NCBI RefSeq assembly: GCF_023487995.1
Contig: NZ_JAMFKN010000009.1
Location: 62,001-126,000 of the forward strand
DNA from: Thermohalobaculum sediminis
GTDB lineage: Bacteria > Pseudomonadota > Alphaproteobacteria > Rhodobacterales > Rhodobacteraceae
DNA: 64,000 bases
Direction of reading: 5' to 3'
The position numbers and the translations under genes were made by a program. Shown here in pieces: positions 43,131 through 52,234 of the stretch. The notes beneath the pieces are model-generated. The model did no database searches and had not been told where the DNA came from. It saw only the letters and a program-made list of their open reading frames with translations. Numbering within the stretch: the stretch's first letter is position 1; every line of letters begins with the position of its first letter.

Positions 43131-44006
43131 ATGAAATGGCGCGGGCGCAGGACCAGCAGCAACATCGAGGACCGGCGCGGCCGGGGCGCCGGGTTCGGCG
43201 GGCGCCGGATGACGCGGGTCGGCGGCGGGCGGCTCGGCGGGCTCGGCGCCATCGCGGTGGTGCTGCTGGGGCTCTATCTCGGCGTCGATCTCACGCCGCT
43301 GATCACCGGCGGCGGCATGATCGCCCCTCAGGAAGAGGTCGCGGCCGCGCCGCCGCCGTCGGATGACCCGGGCGCCCAGTTCGTGGGCGTCGTTCTGGCG
43401 GACACCGAGGAGATCTGGTCGGGTATCTTCGATGAGATGGGCCAGCGCTATCGTGCGCCCAGCCTCGTGCTGTTCGACGGCGAGACCGCCTCGGCCTGCG
43501 GATACGCGACGGCCGCCTCGGGGCCGTTCTACTGCCCCGGCGACCGCAAGGCCTATCTCGACCTCGAATTCTTCCGTGTGCTCGAGCGCGAACTGGGCGC
43601 GCGCGGCGACTTCGCCGCCGCCTATGTGATCGCGCACGAGATCGCCCATCACGTGCAGAACGAGCTTGGCATCCTGCCCGAGGTCAATCGCCTGCGCGCC
43701 GCTGCAGGGGCGACCGAGGCGAACCAGCTCTCGATCCGGGTCGAGCTCCAGGCCGACTGCCTCTCGGGCGTCTGGGCGCATCACGCGCAGGCCCGCTTCG
43801 GCAGCCTCGAGCCCGGCGACATCGACGAGGCGCTGAACGCCGCAAGTCGGATCGGCGACGACACGCTGCAAAGGCGCGGCGGTGGCGTGGTGGTGCCCGA
43901 CAGCTTCACCCACGGGACCTCGGCGCAGCGCGTGCGCTGGTTCCGGCGAGGCTTCGAGACGGGCGCCCCGGAGGAATGCGACACGTTCTCGGCCGAACGG
44001 CTCTGA
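43131..44006 (+). CDS. Neutral zinc metallopeptidase, YpfJ family
   Basis: A 291-residue protein with a cytoplasmic basic N-terminus, one membrane helix (about 37-53) and a periplasmic domain with the zinc motif HEIAH (169-173) and the downstream ELQADCLSGVWAHHA segment. This matches the PF04228 neutral zinc metallopeptidases. The family is named as peptidases from the motif; substrates are unknown. GGAGG site upstream of the ATG. A tRNA gene follows after 49 nt. Confidence 0.93.
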   Translation: MKWRGRRTSSNIEDRRGRGAGFGGRRMTRVGGGRLGGLGAIAVVLLGLYLGVDLTPLITGGGMIAPQEEVAAAPPPSDDPGAQFVGVVLADTEEIWSGIFDEMGQRYRAPSLVLFDGETASACGYATAASGPFYCPGDRKAYLDLEFFRVLERELGARGDFAAAYVIAHEIAHHVQNELGILPEVNRLRAAAGATEANQLSIRVELQADCLSGVWAHHAQARFGSLEPGDIDEALNAASRIGDDTLQRRGGGVVVPDSFTHGTSAQRVRWFRRGFETGAPEECDTFSAERL

Positions 44007-44055
44007 GCCGCTTTCGCTTGCGCCGCCCGCGCGCCCGCCTATAGTGCCGCCGCAG

Positions 44056-44140
44056 GCCCGGATGGCGAAACTGGTAGACGCAGCGGACTCAAAATCCGCC
44101 GCCGCAAGGCGTGTCGGTTCGACCCCGACTCCGGGCACCA
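44056..44140 (+). tRNA. tRNA-Leu (anticodon CAA)
   Basis: Class II tRNA, 85 nt with the CCA end encoded. Acceptor arms GCCCGGA (44056-44062) and TCCGGGC (44130-44136), discriminator A. Anticodon stem GCGGA/TCCGC around the loop CTCAAAA gives anticodon CAA at 44090-44092, reading UUG codons. A long variable arm with a CGCC...GGCG stem follows, as expected of tRNA-Leu, and the T arm holds GGTTCGACC. Confidence 0.97.
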
Positions 44141-44305
44141 TGCTCCCGACGCCAGCCCGCGCGCCGGAGCGGCGAACGGGGGCGCTGGCCCCGGGCTCGC
44201 GGGGGTGGACCGGCGGAAGCGAGCGCAGGCAGTCGAGATGATCCACCGCAGTTGCGATCCTGTCAGCGCCGAAGCCGGCGCCCGCCGCCCCGCGAGAGCG
44301 GCCCG

Positions 44306-44791
44306 GTGAGCGGCGTCCTGATCCGGCGCGCCTCGGCCGGGGATGCCGAGGCGCTGCACGCGGCGCTGGCGCGGCTTGCCTTTCACCTCGGGACGGCCGA
44401 GGAGTTCCATGCCCGTGCCGCCGATTACCTGCGCCACGGCTTCGGCGCGCGCCCGCTGTTTCGCGCGCTGATTGCGTCGGACGGGGGCGAGACGCTGGGC
44501 GTTGCGGTGTTCTTCCCCGAGTTCTCGACCATGCGCGGCCGACCCGGCGTCTATCTCCAGGACCTGTGGGTGGCCGAGGGCGCGCGCGGCTCGGGGCTGG
44601 GGCGGAGGCTTCTCGGCGCGGTGCTGCACGAGGCGGCTGAGTGGGAGGCCGCTTACATGAAGCTCGCCACCCATATCGAGAACCCCGAGGCCATCCGCTT
44701 CTATCGCGGTCTCGGCTTCCGCACGGACGAGGGCGAGCGCGTCTTCGTCATCGAGGGCGCGGTGCTCGACCGCCTGAAGGGGGAAAGATGA
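44306..44791 (+). CDS. GNAT family N-acetyltransferase
   Basis: A 161-residue acetyltransferase with the acetyl-CoA site motif LWVAEGARGSGLGRRLLGAV (residues 88-107; the V-x-x-x-x-R-G-x-G pattern) and the end ENPEAIRFYRGLGFRTDE. The GTG at 44306 is the chosen start; GAGAG stands upstream. Its stop overlaps the start of the deacetylase-type gene (ATGA), so an acetyl-adding and an acetyl-removing enzyme are coupled. Substrate unknown; polyamines or amino-sugar-like amines are possible. Confidence 0.88.
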   Translation: MSGVLIRRASAGDAEALHAALARLAFHLGTAEEFHARAADYLRHGFGARPLFRALIASDGGETLGVAVFFPEFSTMRGRPGVYLQDLWVAEGARGSGLGRRLLGAVLHEAAEWEAAYMKLATHIENPEAIRFYRGLGFRTDEGERVFVIEGAVLDRLKGER

Positions 44792-45810
44792 AGACCTTTT
44801 ACGACGACCGCCAGCGGGCGCATGACCCGAAGCACTTCCTCTCATCGGGCGCGCAGCAGCCGAACCCGGAGCAGCCCGCGCGCATCGATGCGCTGCTCGG
44901 CGCCGTGCGGGGGCTGGGGTTCGGGGTCGAGGCGCCGGCCGATCACGGTTTAGGCCCGATCGCGGCGGTGCACACGGCCGAGTATCTGGTGTTCCTGCAG
45001 ACCATCTACACCCGCTGGCAGCGGATCGAGGGCGCGTCCGCCGAGGTCATCCCAAACATCCATCCCGACAGCCGCCGCGCGAGCTATCCGAAGTCGGCGG
45101 TGGGGCAGGCGGGATGGCATCAGGCCGACACGGCCTGCCCGATATCGGCCGAGACCTGGGACAGCGCCTACTGGAGCGCGCAGACCGCGCTGTCCGCCAC
45201 CGGCGCCGTGCTGGCGGGGGCGCGCGCGGCCTATGCGCTCTGCCGCCCGCCGGGACACCACGCCTTCGCCGATCTGGCGGGAGGGTTCTGCTTTCTCAAC
45301 AACTCGGCCATCGCGGCCGAGGCCGCGACCCGCGCCGGGCGGCGCGTGGCGGTGCTCGATGTCGACCTGCACCACGGCAACGGCACGCAGGGCATCTTCT
45401 ACCACCGCGGCGACGTGCTGACGGTCTCGATCCATGCCGACCCCGAGCGCTACTATCCCTTCTTCTGGGGCCATGCGCACGAGCGGGGCGCGGGGGCCGG
45501 GATGGGCGCGAACCTCAACCTGCCGATCCCGCGCGGCACCCGCGACGAGGGCTTCCTTGAGGCGCTGGACGCGGGCCTCGCGCGCATCCGCGCGTTCGGG
45601 GCGGATCTGGTGGTCGTGGCGCTTGGGCTCGACCCGTTCGAGGGCGACCCCTTCGCCGGGCTCGCGGTCACGACGCACGGCTTCGCGCGCATCGGGCGGG
45701 CGATCGCGGGGCTGGGCCTGCCCGGCGTGATCGTGCAGGAGGGCGGCTATCTGTGCCCCGAGCTCGGCGCAAATCTCGCGAGCTTCCTCAAGGGCTTCGA
45801 GGGGGGCTAA
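44788..45810 (+). CDS. Histone-deacetylase family protein, acetylpolyamine amidohydrolase-like
   Basis: A 340-residue zinc amidohydrolase. Catalytic and metal-binding stretches are RPPGHHAF (His pair), LDVDLHHGNGTQGIFYHR (Asp and His zinc ligands), SIHADPERYYPFFWGH and the end EGGYLCPELGANLASFL. This end and the FFWGH segment are typical of bacterial acetylpolyamine amidohydrolases. Coupled to a GNAT acetyltransferase by a 4-nt overlap. Confidence 0.9.
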   Translation: MKTFYDDRQRAHDPKHFLSSGAQQPNPEQPARIDALLGAVRGLGFGVEAPADHGLGPIAAVHTAEYLVFLQTIYTRWQRIEGASAEVIPNIHPDSRRASYPKSAVGQAGWHQADTACPISAETWDSAYWSAQTALSATGAVLAGARAAYALCRPPGHHAFADLAGGFCFLNNSAIAAEAATRAGRRVAVLDVDLHHGNGTQGIFYHRGDVLTVSIHADPERYYPFFWGHAHERGAGAGMGANLNLPIPRGTRDEGFLEALDAGLARIRAFGADLVVVALGLDPFEGDPFAGLAVTTHGFARIGRAIAGLGLPGVIVQEGGYLCPELGANLASFLKGFEGG

Positions 45811-45816
45811 GCGTCC

Positions 45817-46893
45817 TCAGTCCGCGGCGTCGGCCGAGCCGCGCGCCTCGCGGGCCCGCGCGTCCGCGGCCAGCGCGGCGAGGCGGTAGAAGCCGTGCAC
45901 CATCTTGGAATAGGGCATCAGCAGGAAGAAGCTGAGCACCGCGCCAAGGTGCAGCGCCAGCCAGACCGCGCCGCCGAATGCCATCAGCGCAAGCCCCGTG
46001 GCCGCTACGATTCCCAGCAGCAGGATGAACCCTATCTCGCCGCCCCAGACCCGGGCGGAGCCCAGTTCCCGCTCGGCGCGCAGCTTGAGATGCACGAGCC
46101 CCGCCGCGCCCGCGACCATCAACATGCCGCCGGGCACGCCCAAAAGCTTCGGGAGGCTCAGCAGCGGGTAGGGTGCGGGCCAGTCCATGAGGTAGTGCAT
46201 CACCGTGCCCGCTGAGGTCGCGCCGAAGCACAGAAGGAAGCCCAGCACGAGCGCCTGATGTGCCCGGCGCCGGCGGTCCGAGAAGCGGTCCTCGATCTCG
46301 AAATTGCAGCCCTGACCCTGCCCGCCGCCGAGATTGCGCAGGCGCGCCGCATCCCCCAGCGCCGCCCGCAGGTGCCGCAGCCGCAGCGCGCCGCCGCCGA
46401 CCTCGCGCCAGTAGCGGCCGAGCGCCACGCCGATGGCAGCGAGCGGCATGAGGAAGGCGGGCGCGAAGATCGCGACCATCGCACCGTGCGAGAGGTAGGC
46501 GTAGAACCCCTCGCCGCTCGCCGGCCGCAGCGCGGTAAGTGCGAGGAAGATCAACGCGATGCCAACGATCAGCGCCCCGGCCAGCGCCACGCCCGATTCG
46601 TGAAAGCGCCGGGCTAGCGGCGCGGGCCAGGCCAGCCGCTCCCAGCTGTCCTGCCGCACCTCGGCCAGGATGCCCGGCAGGTTCAGCGCGAACTCGTGCG
46701 GCGGCGTGTACTGGCAGGCGTAGTAGCAGCCCCGGCAGTTGTGGCACAGGTTCGCAAGCTGGGTGATGTCGCCGTCCGCGAACACGGTCTGGCGCATCAG
46801 GGCAGGGAAGACCGCGCAATAGCCCTCGCAATAACGGCAGGCGTTGCAGATCTCGATCTGGCGCCGGGCCTCGGCGTGAAGGTCAGGCGACAT
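45817..46893 (-). CDS. tcuB: TcuB-like iron-sulfur membrane protein of tricarballylate oxidation
   Basis: Partner that re-oxidises the flavoenzyme TcuA and passes electrons to the membrane. The 358-residue product has two ferredoxin-type clusters, C16-x2-C19-x2-C22-x3-C26 and C50-x2-C53-x2-C56-x3-C60, then about six membrane helices with histidines that may bind haem. The ATG at 46893 is chosen; a TTG at 46917 is an alternative. It overlaps tcuA by 11 nt, so the two are coupled. In Salmonella TcuA/TcuB convert tricarballylate to cis-aconitate. Confidence 0.85.
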   Translation of the reverse strand: MSPDLHAEARRQIEICNACRYCEGYCAVFPALMRQTVFADGDITQLANLCHNCRGCYYACQYTPPHEFALNLPGILAEVRQDSWERLAWPAPLARRFHESGVALAGALIVGIALIFLALTALRPASGEGFYAYLSHGAMVAIFAPAFLMPLAAIGVALGRYWREVGGGALRLRHLRAALGDAARLRNLGGGQGQGCNFEIEDRFSDRRRRAHQALVLGFLLCFGATSAGTVMHYLMDWPAPYPLLSLPKLLGVPGGMLMVAGAAGLVHLKLRAERELGSARVWGGEIGFILLLGIVAATGLALMAFGGAVWLALHLGAVLSFFLLMPYSKMVHGFYRLAALAADARAREARGSADAAD

Positions 46894-48283
46894 GGGCTGC
46901 GGCCTCGCGTCCTGCAATGCGTCCGAAGACGGTTCCGATGGTCATGCCGAAGCCCGCGAGATACCCCTCGCCGAGGATCGAGCCCGCCATGATCTCGCCC
47001 GCTGCCCAGACATTTTCCAGCGGCCCCTGCGGCGTCTGCACCTGCGCGCGGTCGGACACCTTCAGCCCCAGATAGGTGAAGGTCACGCCGGGCCTGAGCT
47101 GGTAGCCGTAGAAGGGCGGCGTATCGAGCGGGCGCGCCCAGTTGGTCTTGGGCGGGGTCAGCCCATCGGTCGCGAGCCCGTCCTTCTCGGTCGGGTGGAA
47201 GCGGCCGGGGCGGCAGGCGGCGTTGAACTCGGCCACGGTCTGCGCCAGCGCCGCGCCGTCAAGCCCCAGCCTCTCCCCCAGCGTCGCGACCGTGTCGGCC
47301 TGCTCGGGCGGAAAGACCGACGGCATGAAAAGCTCGCGCGCCTTCGCGTCGATGACCGCATAGGCGACCTGCCCGGGTTGGCCCGCGACCAGCCGGCCCC
47401 AGATGGCATAGCGCTTGGGCCAGACGTCCTCACCCTCGTCGTAGAAGCGCCGCGCCTCGCGGTTCACCACCACCGAGAATGGCACGCAGTCGAGCCGGGT
47501 GACGATTCCGCCGTCGTATTTCGGGGCCCGCCCGTCGATTGCGACCGCGTGGCATTGCGTGGGGTCGCCCACCGTCTCACAGCCCTGCTCGATCATGTCG
47601 CGCAGCACCACTCCGCGGTTGTAGGGCGTGCCCCGGATCAGGAAATTCGCCGCCGCCGGCCCCCAGGCCCGCGTGAGCCAGTCGAGATCTGCCTGGAAAC
47701 CGCCCGAGGCCAGAACCGCGGCGCGCCCTTCGATGCGCCGCTCGGTCGCGCCGATCCGGGCCACGACATGGCTGAAGCGCCCGGCCTCGATGCCGACATG
47801 GGTGACCTCGGCCTGGTAGGCGACGCGCACGCCCAGGTCCTCGGCGGTGTTGTAATAGGCGTTCACAAGCGCCTTGCCGCCGCCTAGGAAGAAGGCGTTC
47901 GTCCGCCCCAGCGACAGCGTGCCCGACAGCGACGGCTGGAAGCGCACGCCATGGGCCTCCATCCAGGGCAGGCAGTCCTCGGACTCGCGGATGGTCATCC
48001 GGGCCAGCGCCTCGTCGGTCTTGCCCCTGGTCACCAGCATCAGGTCGTCGAGATACTCGTCCTCGCCATAGGCGTCCGTCAGCACCGACATCGGCGCGCG
48101 GTGCATGCAGCGGAAATTTCGGGTGTGGCGCGAATTGCCGCCCCGCATTGCCTTGGGCGCCGATTCGAGGATCAGCACGCGCGCGCCGGCCTCGGCCGCC
48201 GTGATCGCGGCGCAGAGCGCGGCATTGCCGCCGCCCACCACGACGACGTCCCAGGGGCCGTCGAGATCGTCGGGCCGTGCCAT
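46883..48283 (-). CDS. tcuA: TcuA-like FAD-dependent tricarballylate dehydrogenase
   Basis: A 466-residue flavoprotein of the fumarate-reductase/succinate-dehydrogenase family. It has the FAD motif VVVVGGGNAALCAAI near residue 13, the GGNSRHTRNFRC segment and the C-terminal AAGEIMAGSILGEGYLAG motif that closes the flavin site. It is the substrate-oxidising subunit with TcuB; tricarballylate is the known family substrate, but related acids are possible here because the transporter differs from Salmonella TcuC. It follows the gntR gene after 11 nt. Confidence 0.87.
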   Translation of the reverse strand: MARPDDLDGPWDVVVVGGGNAALCAAITAAEAGARVLILESAPKAMRGGNSRHTRNFRCMHRAPMSVLTDAYGEDEYLDDLMLVTRGKTDEALARMTIRESEDCLPWMEAHGVRFQPSLSGTLSLGRTNAFFLGGGKALVNAYYNTAEDLGVRVAYQAEVTHVGIEAGRFSHVVARIGATERRIEGRAAVLASGGFQADLDWLTRAWGPAAANFLIRGTPYNRGVVLRDMIEQGCETVGDPTQCHAVAIDGRAPKYDGGIVTRLDCVPFSVVVNREARRFYDEGEDVWPKRYAIWGRLVAGQPGQVAYAVIDAKARELFMPSVFPPEQADTVATLGERLGLDGAALAQTVAEFNAACRPGRFHPTEKDGLATDGLTPPKTNWARPLDTPPFYGYQLRPGVTFTYLGLKVSDRAQVQTPQGPLENVWAAGEIMAGSILGEGYLAGFGMTIGTVFGRIAGREAAAHVA

Positions 48284-48294
48284 CTTCGCCTCCC

Positions 48295-48966
48295 TCAGCT
48301 CTCGCCGCCGCGGCGCAGGGCGCGCAGGCGCACGCGGTGGGCGGCCTCGATATGGGCTCGCATCTCGGCCTCGGCCCTCGCGCCGTCGCGCGCGGCGAGC
48401 GCGGCCAGCACGCTTGCGTGCTCGGCCACCGCCTGCTCGGCGCGCCCGGGGTCGGTCAGCGTGGTCGGGCCGAGGACGGTCAGCGTCTGCTGCAGCGCGT
48501 TCATCGACTTGACGAGATAGCGGTTCTTCGCGGCCTCGAGGAGCATCCGGTGGAACTCCCGGTTCAGCTCATAGGCCGCTGCCGCGTCGGGCGCCGCCGC
48601 GATCTCGGCATTGAGCGCCTCGAGTTCGGCGATCTCGGCCTCGCTCGCGGCGCGTGCGGCAAGTCGGGCTGCCGCGCCCTCGAGCACGGCGCGCATCTCG
48701 TAGAGCTCGACCACCTCCGCGTGCTCGAGGCGGCGCACTGTCGCGCCGGCGCGCGGGGCGTGGACCACCAGCCCGTCGGACTCCAGCATGCGGATCGCCT
48801 CGCGCACCGGCGTGCGGCTGATGCCCAGCCGTTCGGCCAGCTCGGCCTCGCGCAGCCGCGCGCCGGGGGGCAGGGCGCCGCGCCGGATCTCGTCCAAGAG
48901 CCGCAGATAGGCCGACTGACCCTGCGGCGCGTCGGCGGTGTCGCGGTCGTCGTCGTTGCTGCTCAC
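48295..48966 (-). CDS. GntR family (FCD-type) regulator of the tricarboxylate genes
   Basis: A 223-residue regulator with an N-terminal winged helix (LREAELAERLGISRTPVREAI, quoted in part as RLGISRTPVREAIRM) and a C-terminal helical FCD effector domain (ELYEMRAVLEGAAARLAA, EFHRMLLEAAKNRYLV, HIEAAHRVR). The start is a GTG at 48966; an in-frame TTG further up would overlap the operator region. First gene of gntR-tcuA-tcuB and divergent from the AbrB permease, so it most likely controls both. The effector is likely a tricarboxylate. Confidence 0.9.
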   Translation of the reverse strand: MSSNDDDRDTADAPQGQSAYLRLLDEIRRGALPPGARLREAELAERLGISRTPVREAIRMLESDGLVVHAPRAGATVRRLEHAEVVELYEMRAVLEGAAARLAARAASEAEIAELEALNAEIAAAPDAAAAYELNREFHRMLLEAAKNRYLVKSMNALQQTLTVLGPTTLTDPGRAEQAVAEHASVLAALAARDGARAEAEMRAHIEAAHRVRLRALRRGGES

Positions 48967-48983
48967 TTGCGGGGCGTCCTCAA

Positions 48984-49016
48984 ACAATGTATGCGGATGT
49001 ATACTAGCGTATTCAA
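48984..49016. promoter_or_regulatory. Likely GntR operator between gntR and the AbrB-type gene
   Basis: The short A+T-rich gap holds ATGTATGCGG and ATGTATACTA as near direct repeats 11 nt apart, and ATAC-TAGC-GTAT as an inverted repeat. ATGTATAC-type palindromes are usual operators of FCD GntR proteins. The region overlaps the promoters of both divergent genes. Confidence 0.5.
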
Positions 49017-49055
49017 ATGCGGTCAAGCACCCGCCCGACGCCGGAGAAAGTGCCC

Positions 49056-50081
49056 ATGAGAGCGCAGGCCCAGACCATCGCCTTTGCCGCGGCGGGGACG
49101 GCCCTGTTCTGGGCCGCGGGGCTGCCGCTGCCCTTCCTGTTCGGTCCGATGGCGGCCTGCCTGCTGGCGGCGCTGATGGGCGCGCGGCTGAGGGGGCTGG
49201 GCGCGATCTCGGTGGGCGCGCGCACGATCCTCGGCGTCGCGGTCGGCGCCTCGATCACGCCCGCGCTGCTGGCGCAGGCGCCGCAGATGCTGGCCTCGGT
49301 CGCGCTGGTGCCGTTCTATGTTGCTATCATAGGGCTGATCGGGGTGCCCTTCTTCCGCCGCGCCTGCGGCTTCGACCCCGTCACCGCCTACTACGCGGCG
49401 ATGCCGGGCGGATTGCAGGACATGGTGATCTTCGGCGTCGAGGCCGGGGGCGATGGGCGCACGCTCTCGCTGGTGCATGCCACGCGGGTGCTGATCATCG
49501 TCGTCATCGCGCCCGTGCTGCTGACGCAGGTCTGGGGCACGCCGCTGAGCAACCCGATCGGCGCGCCCGCGTCCGAGATCCCGCTGTCCGAGCTTGCGCT
49601 GATGGTCGCCGCCGCCCTGGTCGGCTGGAAGGGGGGCGAGCGGATCGGCCTCTTCGGCGCCTCGATCCTCGGTCCCATGATCGTGTCGGGCGCGATGTCG
49701 CTGGGCGGCCTGATCCACGCCCGCCCGCCGGCCGAGGCGATCCTCGCCGCGCAGTTCCTGATCGGCATGGGAATAGGCGTCTATTACGTCGGCGTGCAGT
49801 GGGCGGAGCTGCGGCGCGTCGTGGCCTTCGGTGTCGCCTATGTGCTGATCCTCGCCGCCTTGGCCGCGGCTTTTGCCGAGATCGTGGTGCTCTCGGGCCT
49901 CGCGGCGCCGGTCGAGGCGTTCCTCGCCTTCGCGCCGGGCGGGCAGGCCGAGATGACCGTGCTCGCCATCGTCGCGGGCGCGGATCTGGGCTATGTCATC
50001 ACCCATCACCTGACGCGCATCGTCATCGTGATCGCCGGCGCGCCGGTGGTGGCGCGCCTGCTGCGGCTCAGGCGGGGTTGA
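49056..50081 (+). CDS. AbrB-family membrane transporter
   Basis: A 341-residue integral membrane protein with about ten helices arranged as two repeats; both halves contain a GPM-type turn (LFGPMAACLLAALMGA and LGPMIVSGAMSLGG). The family was once misnamed an ammonia monooxygenase. AbrB-type genes often stand next to tripartite tricarboxylate transporters, as here. Start chosen at 49056 after a GGAGAAAG site. Substrate and direction of transport are unknown. Confidence 0.87.
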   Translation: MRAQAQTIAFAAAGTALFWAAGLPLPFLFGPMAACLLAALMGARLRGLGAISVGARTILGVAVGASITPALLAQAPQMLASVALVPFYVAIIGLIGVPFFRRACGFDPVTAYYAAMPGGLQDMVIFGVEAGGDGRTLSLVHATRVLIIVVIAPVLLTQVWGTPLSNPIGAPASEIPLSELALMVAAALVGWKGGERIGLFGASILGPMIVSGAMSLGGLIHARPPAEAILAAQFLIGMGIGVYYVGVQWAELRRVVAFGVAYVLILAALAAAFAEIVVLSGLAAPVEAFLAFAPGGQAEMTVLAIVAGADLGYVITHHLTRIVIVIAGAPVVARLLRLRRG

Positions 50082-50084
50082 CGC

Positions 50085-51176
50085 TCAGCCCCGCGTCCAG
50101 ACGCTGGCCGGCACGAACGCCTCGCCGCGCGCCAGCAGCCGCGCGGTGCGCAGCAAGCCCGCCGAGTTGAGCCTGAACCCGTCCGGCCCGTTCTCGTAAT
50201 CCACCGTAACGTCGATGGCACCCGAGGGGTGCTCGATCACCACCAGCGCGGGGTTGCCTTCCGGCTGGGTGAACAGCCCCTCGGCCGCCGTGCCGGGCGT
50301 CAGCACGCACGAGGCGAGGCACTGCGCCCCCGTCACGGCCATCGAGGGGTGGCAGGCCCGCGGCATGAAATAGCGCGCCGTCACCGTGCCCCCGGCGCGC
50401 GGCTTCGCCAGCAGCCCGAACTTCGGCGTGACCGAGTTCGAGACCTCGCCCATGCCCATCAGGCGGCCCGCTTCCACCCGGATCGGCTCCATCCGCGCAT
50501 AGAAATCGCGGTTCGCGTCGATCTCCTCGGCGCTCTCGTAGCCCGTCAGGCCGAAGTCGGCGGCGCGCGCGATCACCACGGGCATGGCGACGTCCATGCA
50601 GGTGACCTCGATCCCGCCGATCACGTCGCGCGCACGGCCCGTGGGCAGGAGCGAGCCGCAGGACGAGCCCACCACGTCCATGAAGTTGAGATAGACCGGC
50701 GCCGCGGTGCCCGGCACGCCGTCGATGGCGGCGTCGCCCTCGTATTCGACCGCGCCCCCGGGGGTTGCCACCACCGCCTCGATCATCGCGCCGGTGTTGA
50801 CCGCGTGAATGCGGACGCGGGTCTGGCCATCCTGCGCCGGCATCAGCCCCATCTCGATCGCCGCGGGGCCCACGCCCGAGAGGATGTTGCCGCAGGTCGG
50901 CTTGAAATCGACCTGCCCGTCCTCGACCGAGACCTGCGCGAAGAAATAGTCGATATCGGCGCCCGGCTGCTCGGACCGCGACAGCATCGCGACCTTCGTG
51001 GTCACCGCCGCGCCCCCGCCCAGCCCGTCGATGTTGAGCTTGTGTCCCGAGCCGACGACCGAGACCAGCACGCGGGCCAGCATCTCGCGGTCCCCGGGCA
51101 GGTCCTCGCGCCGGAAATAGGGCCCGCGCGAGGTGCCGCCGCGCAGGAAGTGATAGGGGATTGCGGTCTGCGGCAT
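50085..51176 (-). CDS. PrpF/LigU-family isomerase
   Basis: A 363-residue protein of the PrpF family (diaminopimelate-epimerase fold), which shifts double bonds in unsaturated tricarboxylates: 2-methylaconitate, aconitate or oxalomesaconate. The start FLRGGTSRGPYF and the motif FKPTCGNILSG (C95) are clear family marks. Next to TcuAB-like genes, an isomerisation of aconitate-type acids is the natural guess. It ends 3 nt from the converging AbrB gene and follows the dehydrogenase gene by 1 nt. Confidence 0.87.
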   Translation of the reverse strand: MPQTAIPYHFLRGGTSRGPYFRREDLPGDREMLARVLVSVVGSGHKLNIDGLGGGAAVTTKVAMLSRSEQPGADIDYFFAQVSVEDGQVDFKPTCGNILSGVGPAAIEMGLMPAQDGQTRVRIHAVNTGAMIEAVVATPGGAVEYEGDAAIDGVPGTAAPVYLNFMDVVGSSCGSLLPTGRARDVIGGIEVTCMDVAMPVVIARAADFGLTGYESAEEIDANRDFYARMEPIRVEAGRLMGMGEVSNSVTPKFGLLAKPRAGGTVTARYFMPRACHPSMAVTGAQCLASCVLTPGTAAEGLFTQPEGNPALVVIEHPSGAIDVTVDYENGPDGFRLNSAGLLRTARLLARGEAFVPASVWTRG

Positions 51177-51177
51177 C

Positions 51178-52227
51178 TCAGCTCTCCGAAATCAGGCGGC
51201 ACAGGTGATCTGCGAAGGCACGCGTGCCCAGCGCGCCGCCAAGGTCTTTGGTCCGTGTGGCAGGATTGGTCAAGGCCCGCGCGACAGCGGCCTCGATCGC
51301 GTCCGCCGCGGCGCCGGCGCCGCGGTGCCGCAGCAGCATCGCGGCCGAGCCGATCAGCGAGACCGGGTTCGCGCGATCCTGCCCCGCGATGTCGGGGGCC
51401 GAGCCGTGCTGCGCCTGCGCCACCGCGTGACGCTCTCCCAGGTTCAGCGAGGCCGCGAGGCCAAGCCCCCCGGCCAGTTCCGAGGCGAGGTCCGACAGGA
51501 TGTCGCCGAACATGTTGGTCGTCACGATAACGTCGAAGCGGGCAGGGTCGCGCACCAGCAGGGCGGCGGCGGCATCGACCAGCACCTCCTCATACGCGAT
51601 CTGAGGGTGGTCCGCCGCGACCGCCCGCACCTCGGACAGGAACAGCCCGTCCGACATGCGCATCACGTTCGCCTTGTGGACCGCGGCGACCCTCAGGGCA
51701 GGGCGCGTGGCAGCGAGCGCAAAGGCCGCCTGCGCAATGCGGCGCGAGCCCGCGGCGGTGATCTTGCGCAGCGCCAGCGCGATCCCCGGCTCGGGCATGA
51801 ACTCGCCCCCGCCCGCCGCCATGTTGCGGTCGGCGTAGAAGCCCTCGAGGTTCTCGCGCACCACCACGAGGTCGACGGGCGCCGCGCAGGGCCGTGGCAC
51901 GGCAGGGTGCGACCGGGCGGGGCGGATGTTGGCATAGAGCCCCAGCTCCCGCCGCAGCACGCCCGAGGGGTTGCGCCCGCCCTCGGCCACCGGCGGATAG
52001 GCGTTGTGCGAGACTGGGCCCAGAACCACGCCATCGGCCGCCTGCGCGGCAAGGATCACCGCCTCGGGGATCGTCGTGCCCGCACGCGAAAGCGCCGCAA
52101 AGCCGATCTCGGCGTGCTCCAGCGTCAGCGCAGGCCCGTGCCGCCGCGCCGCCGCCTCGAGCACCGCCACCGTGGCCTCGGCGATCTCCGGGCCGATGCC
52201 GTCGCCCGGCAGGATCAGGAGCCGCAT
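51178..52227 (-). CDS. Isocitrate/isopropylmalate dehydrogenase family protein
   Basis: A 349-residue NAD(P)-dependent beta-decarboxylating dehydrogenase: [12 protein letters not shown] start, [15 protein letters not shown] and [15 protein letters not shown] substrate segments, and the metal-site stretch [16 protein letters not shown]. The family covers isocitrate, isopropylmalate, homoisocitrate and tartrate. The exact substrate cannot be read, but its operon with PrpF- and TctAB-type genes points to a 2-hydroxy tricarboxylate. ATG at 52227 chosen; a GTG 3 nt up is possible. Confidence 0.88.
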   Translation of the reverse strand: MRLLILPGDGIGPEIAEATVAVLEAAARRHGPALTLEHAEIGFAALSRAGTTIPEAVILAAQAADGVVLGPVSHNAYPPVAEGGRNPSGVLRRELGLYANIRPARSHPAVPRPCAAPVDLVVVRENLEGFYADRNMAAGGGEFMPEPGIALALRKITAAGSRRIAQAAFALAATRPALRVAAVHKANVMRMSDGLFLSEVRAVAADHPQIAYEEVLVDAAAALLVRDPARFDVIVTTNMFGDILSDLASELAGGLGLAASLNLGERHAVAQAQHGSAPDIAGQDRANPVSLIGSAAMLLRHRGAGAAADAIEAAVARALTNPATRTKDLGGALGTRAFADHLCRLISES

Positions 52228-52234
52228 CACCGCC

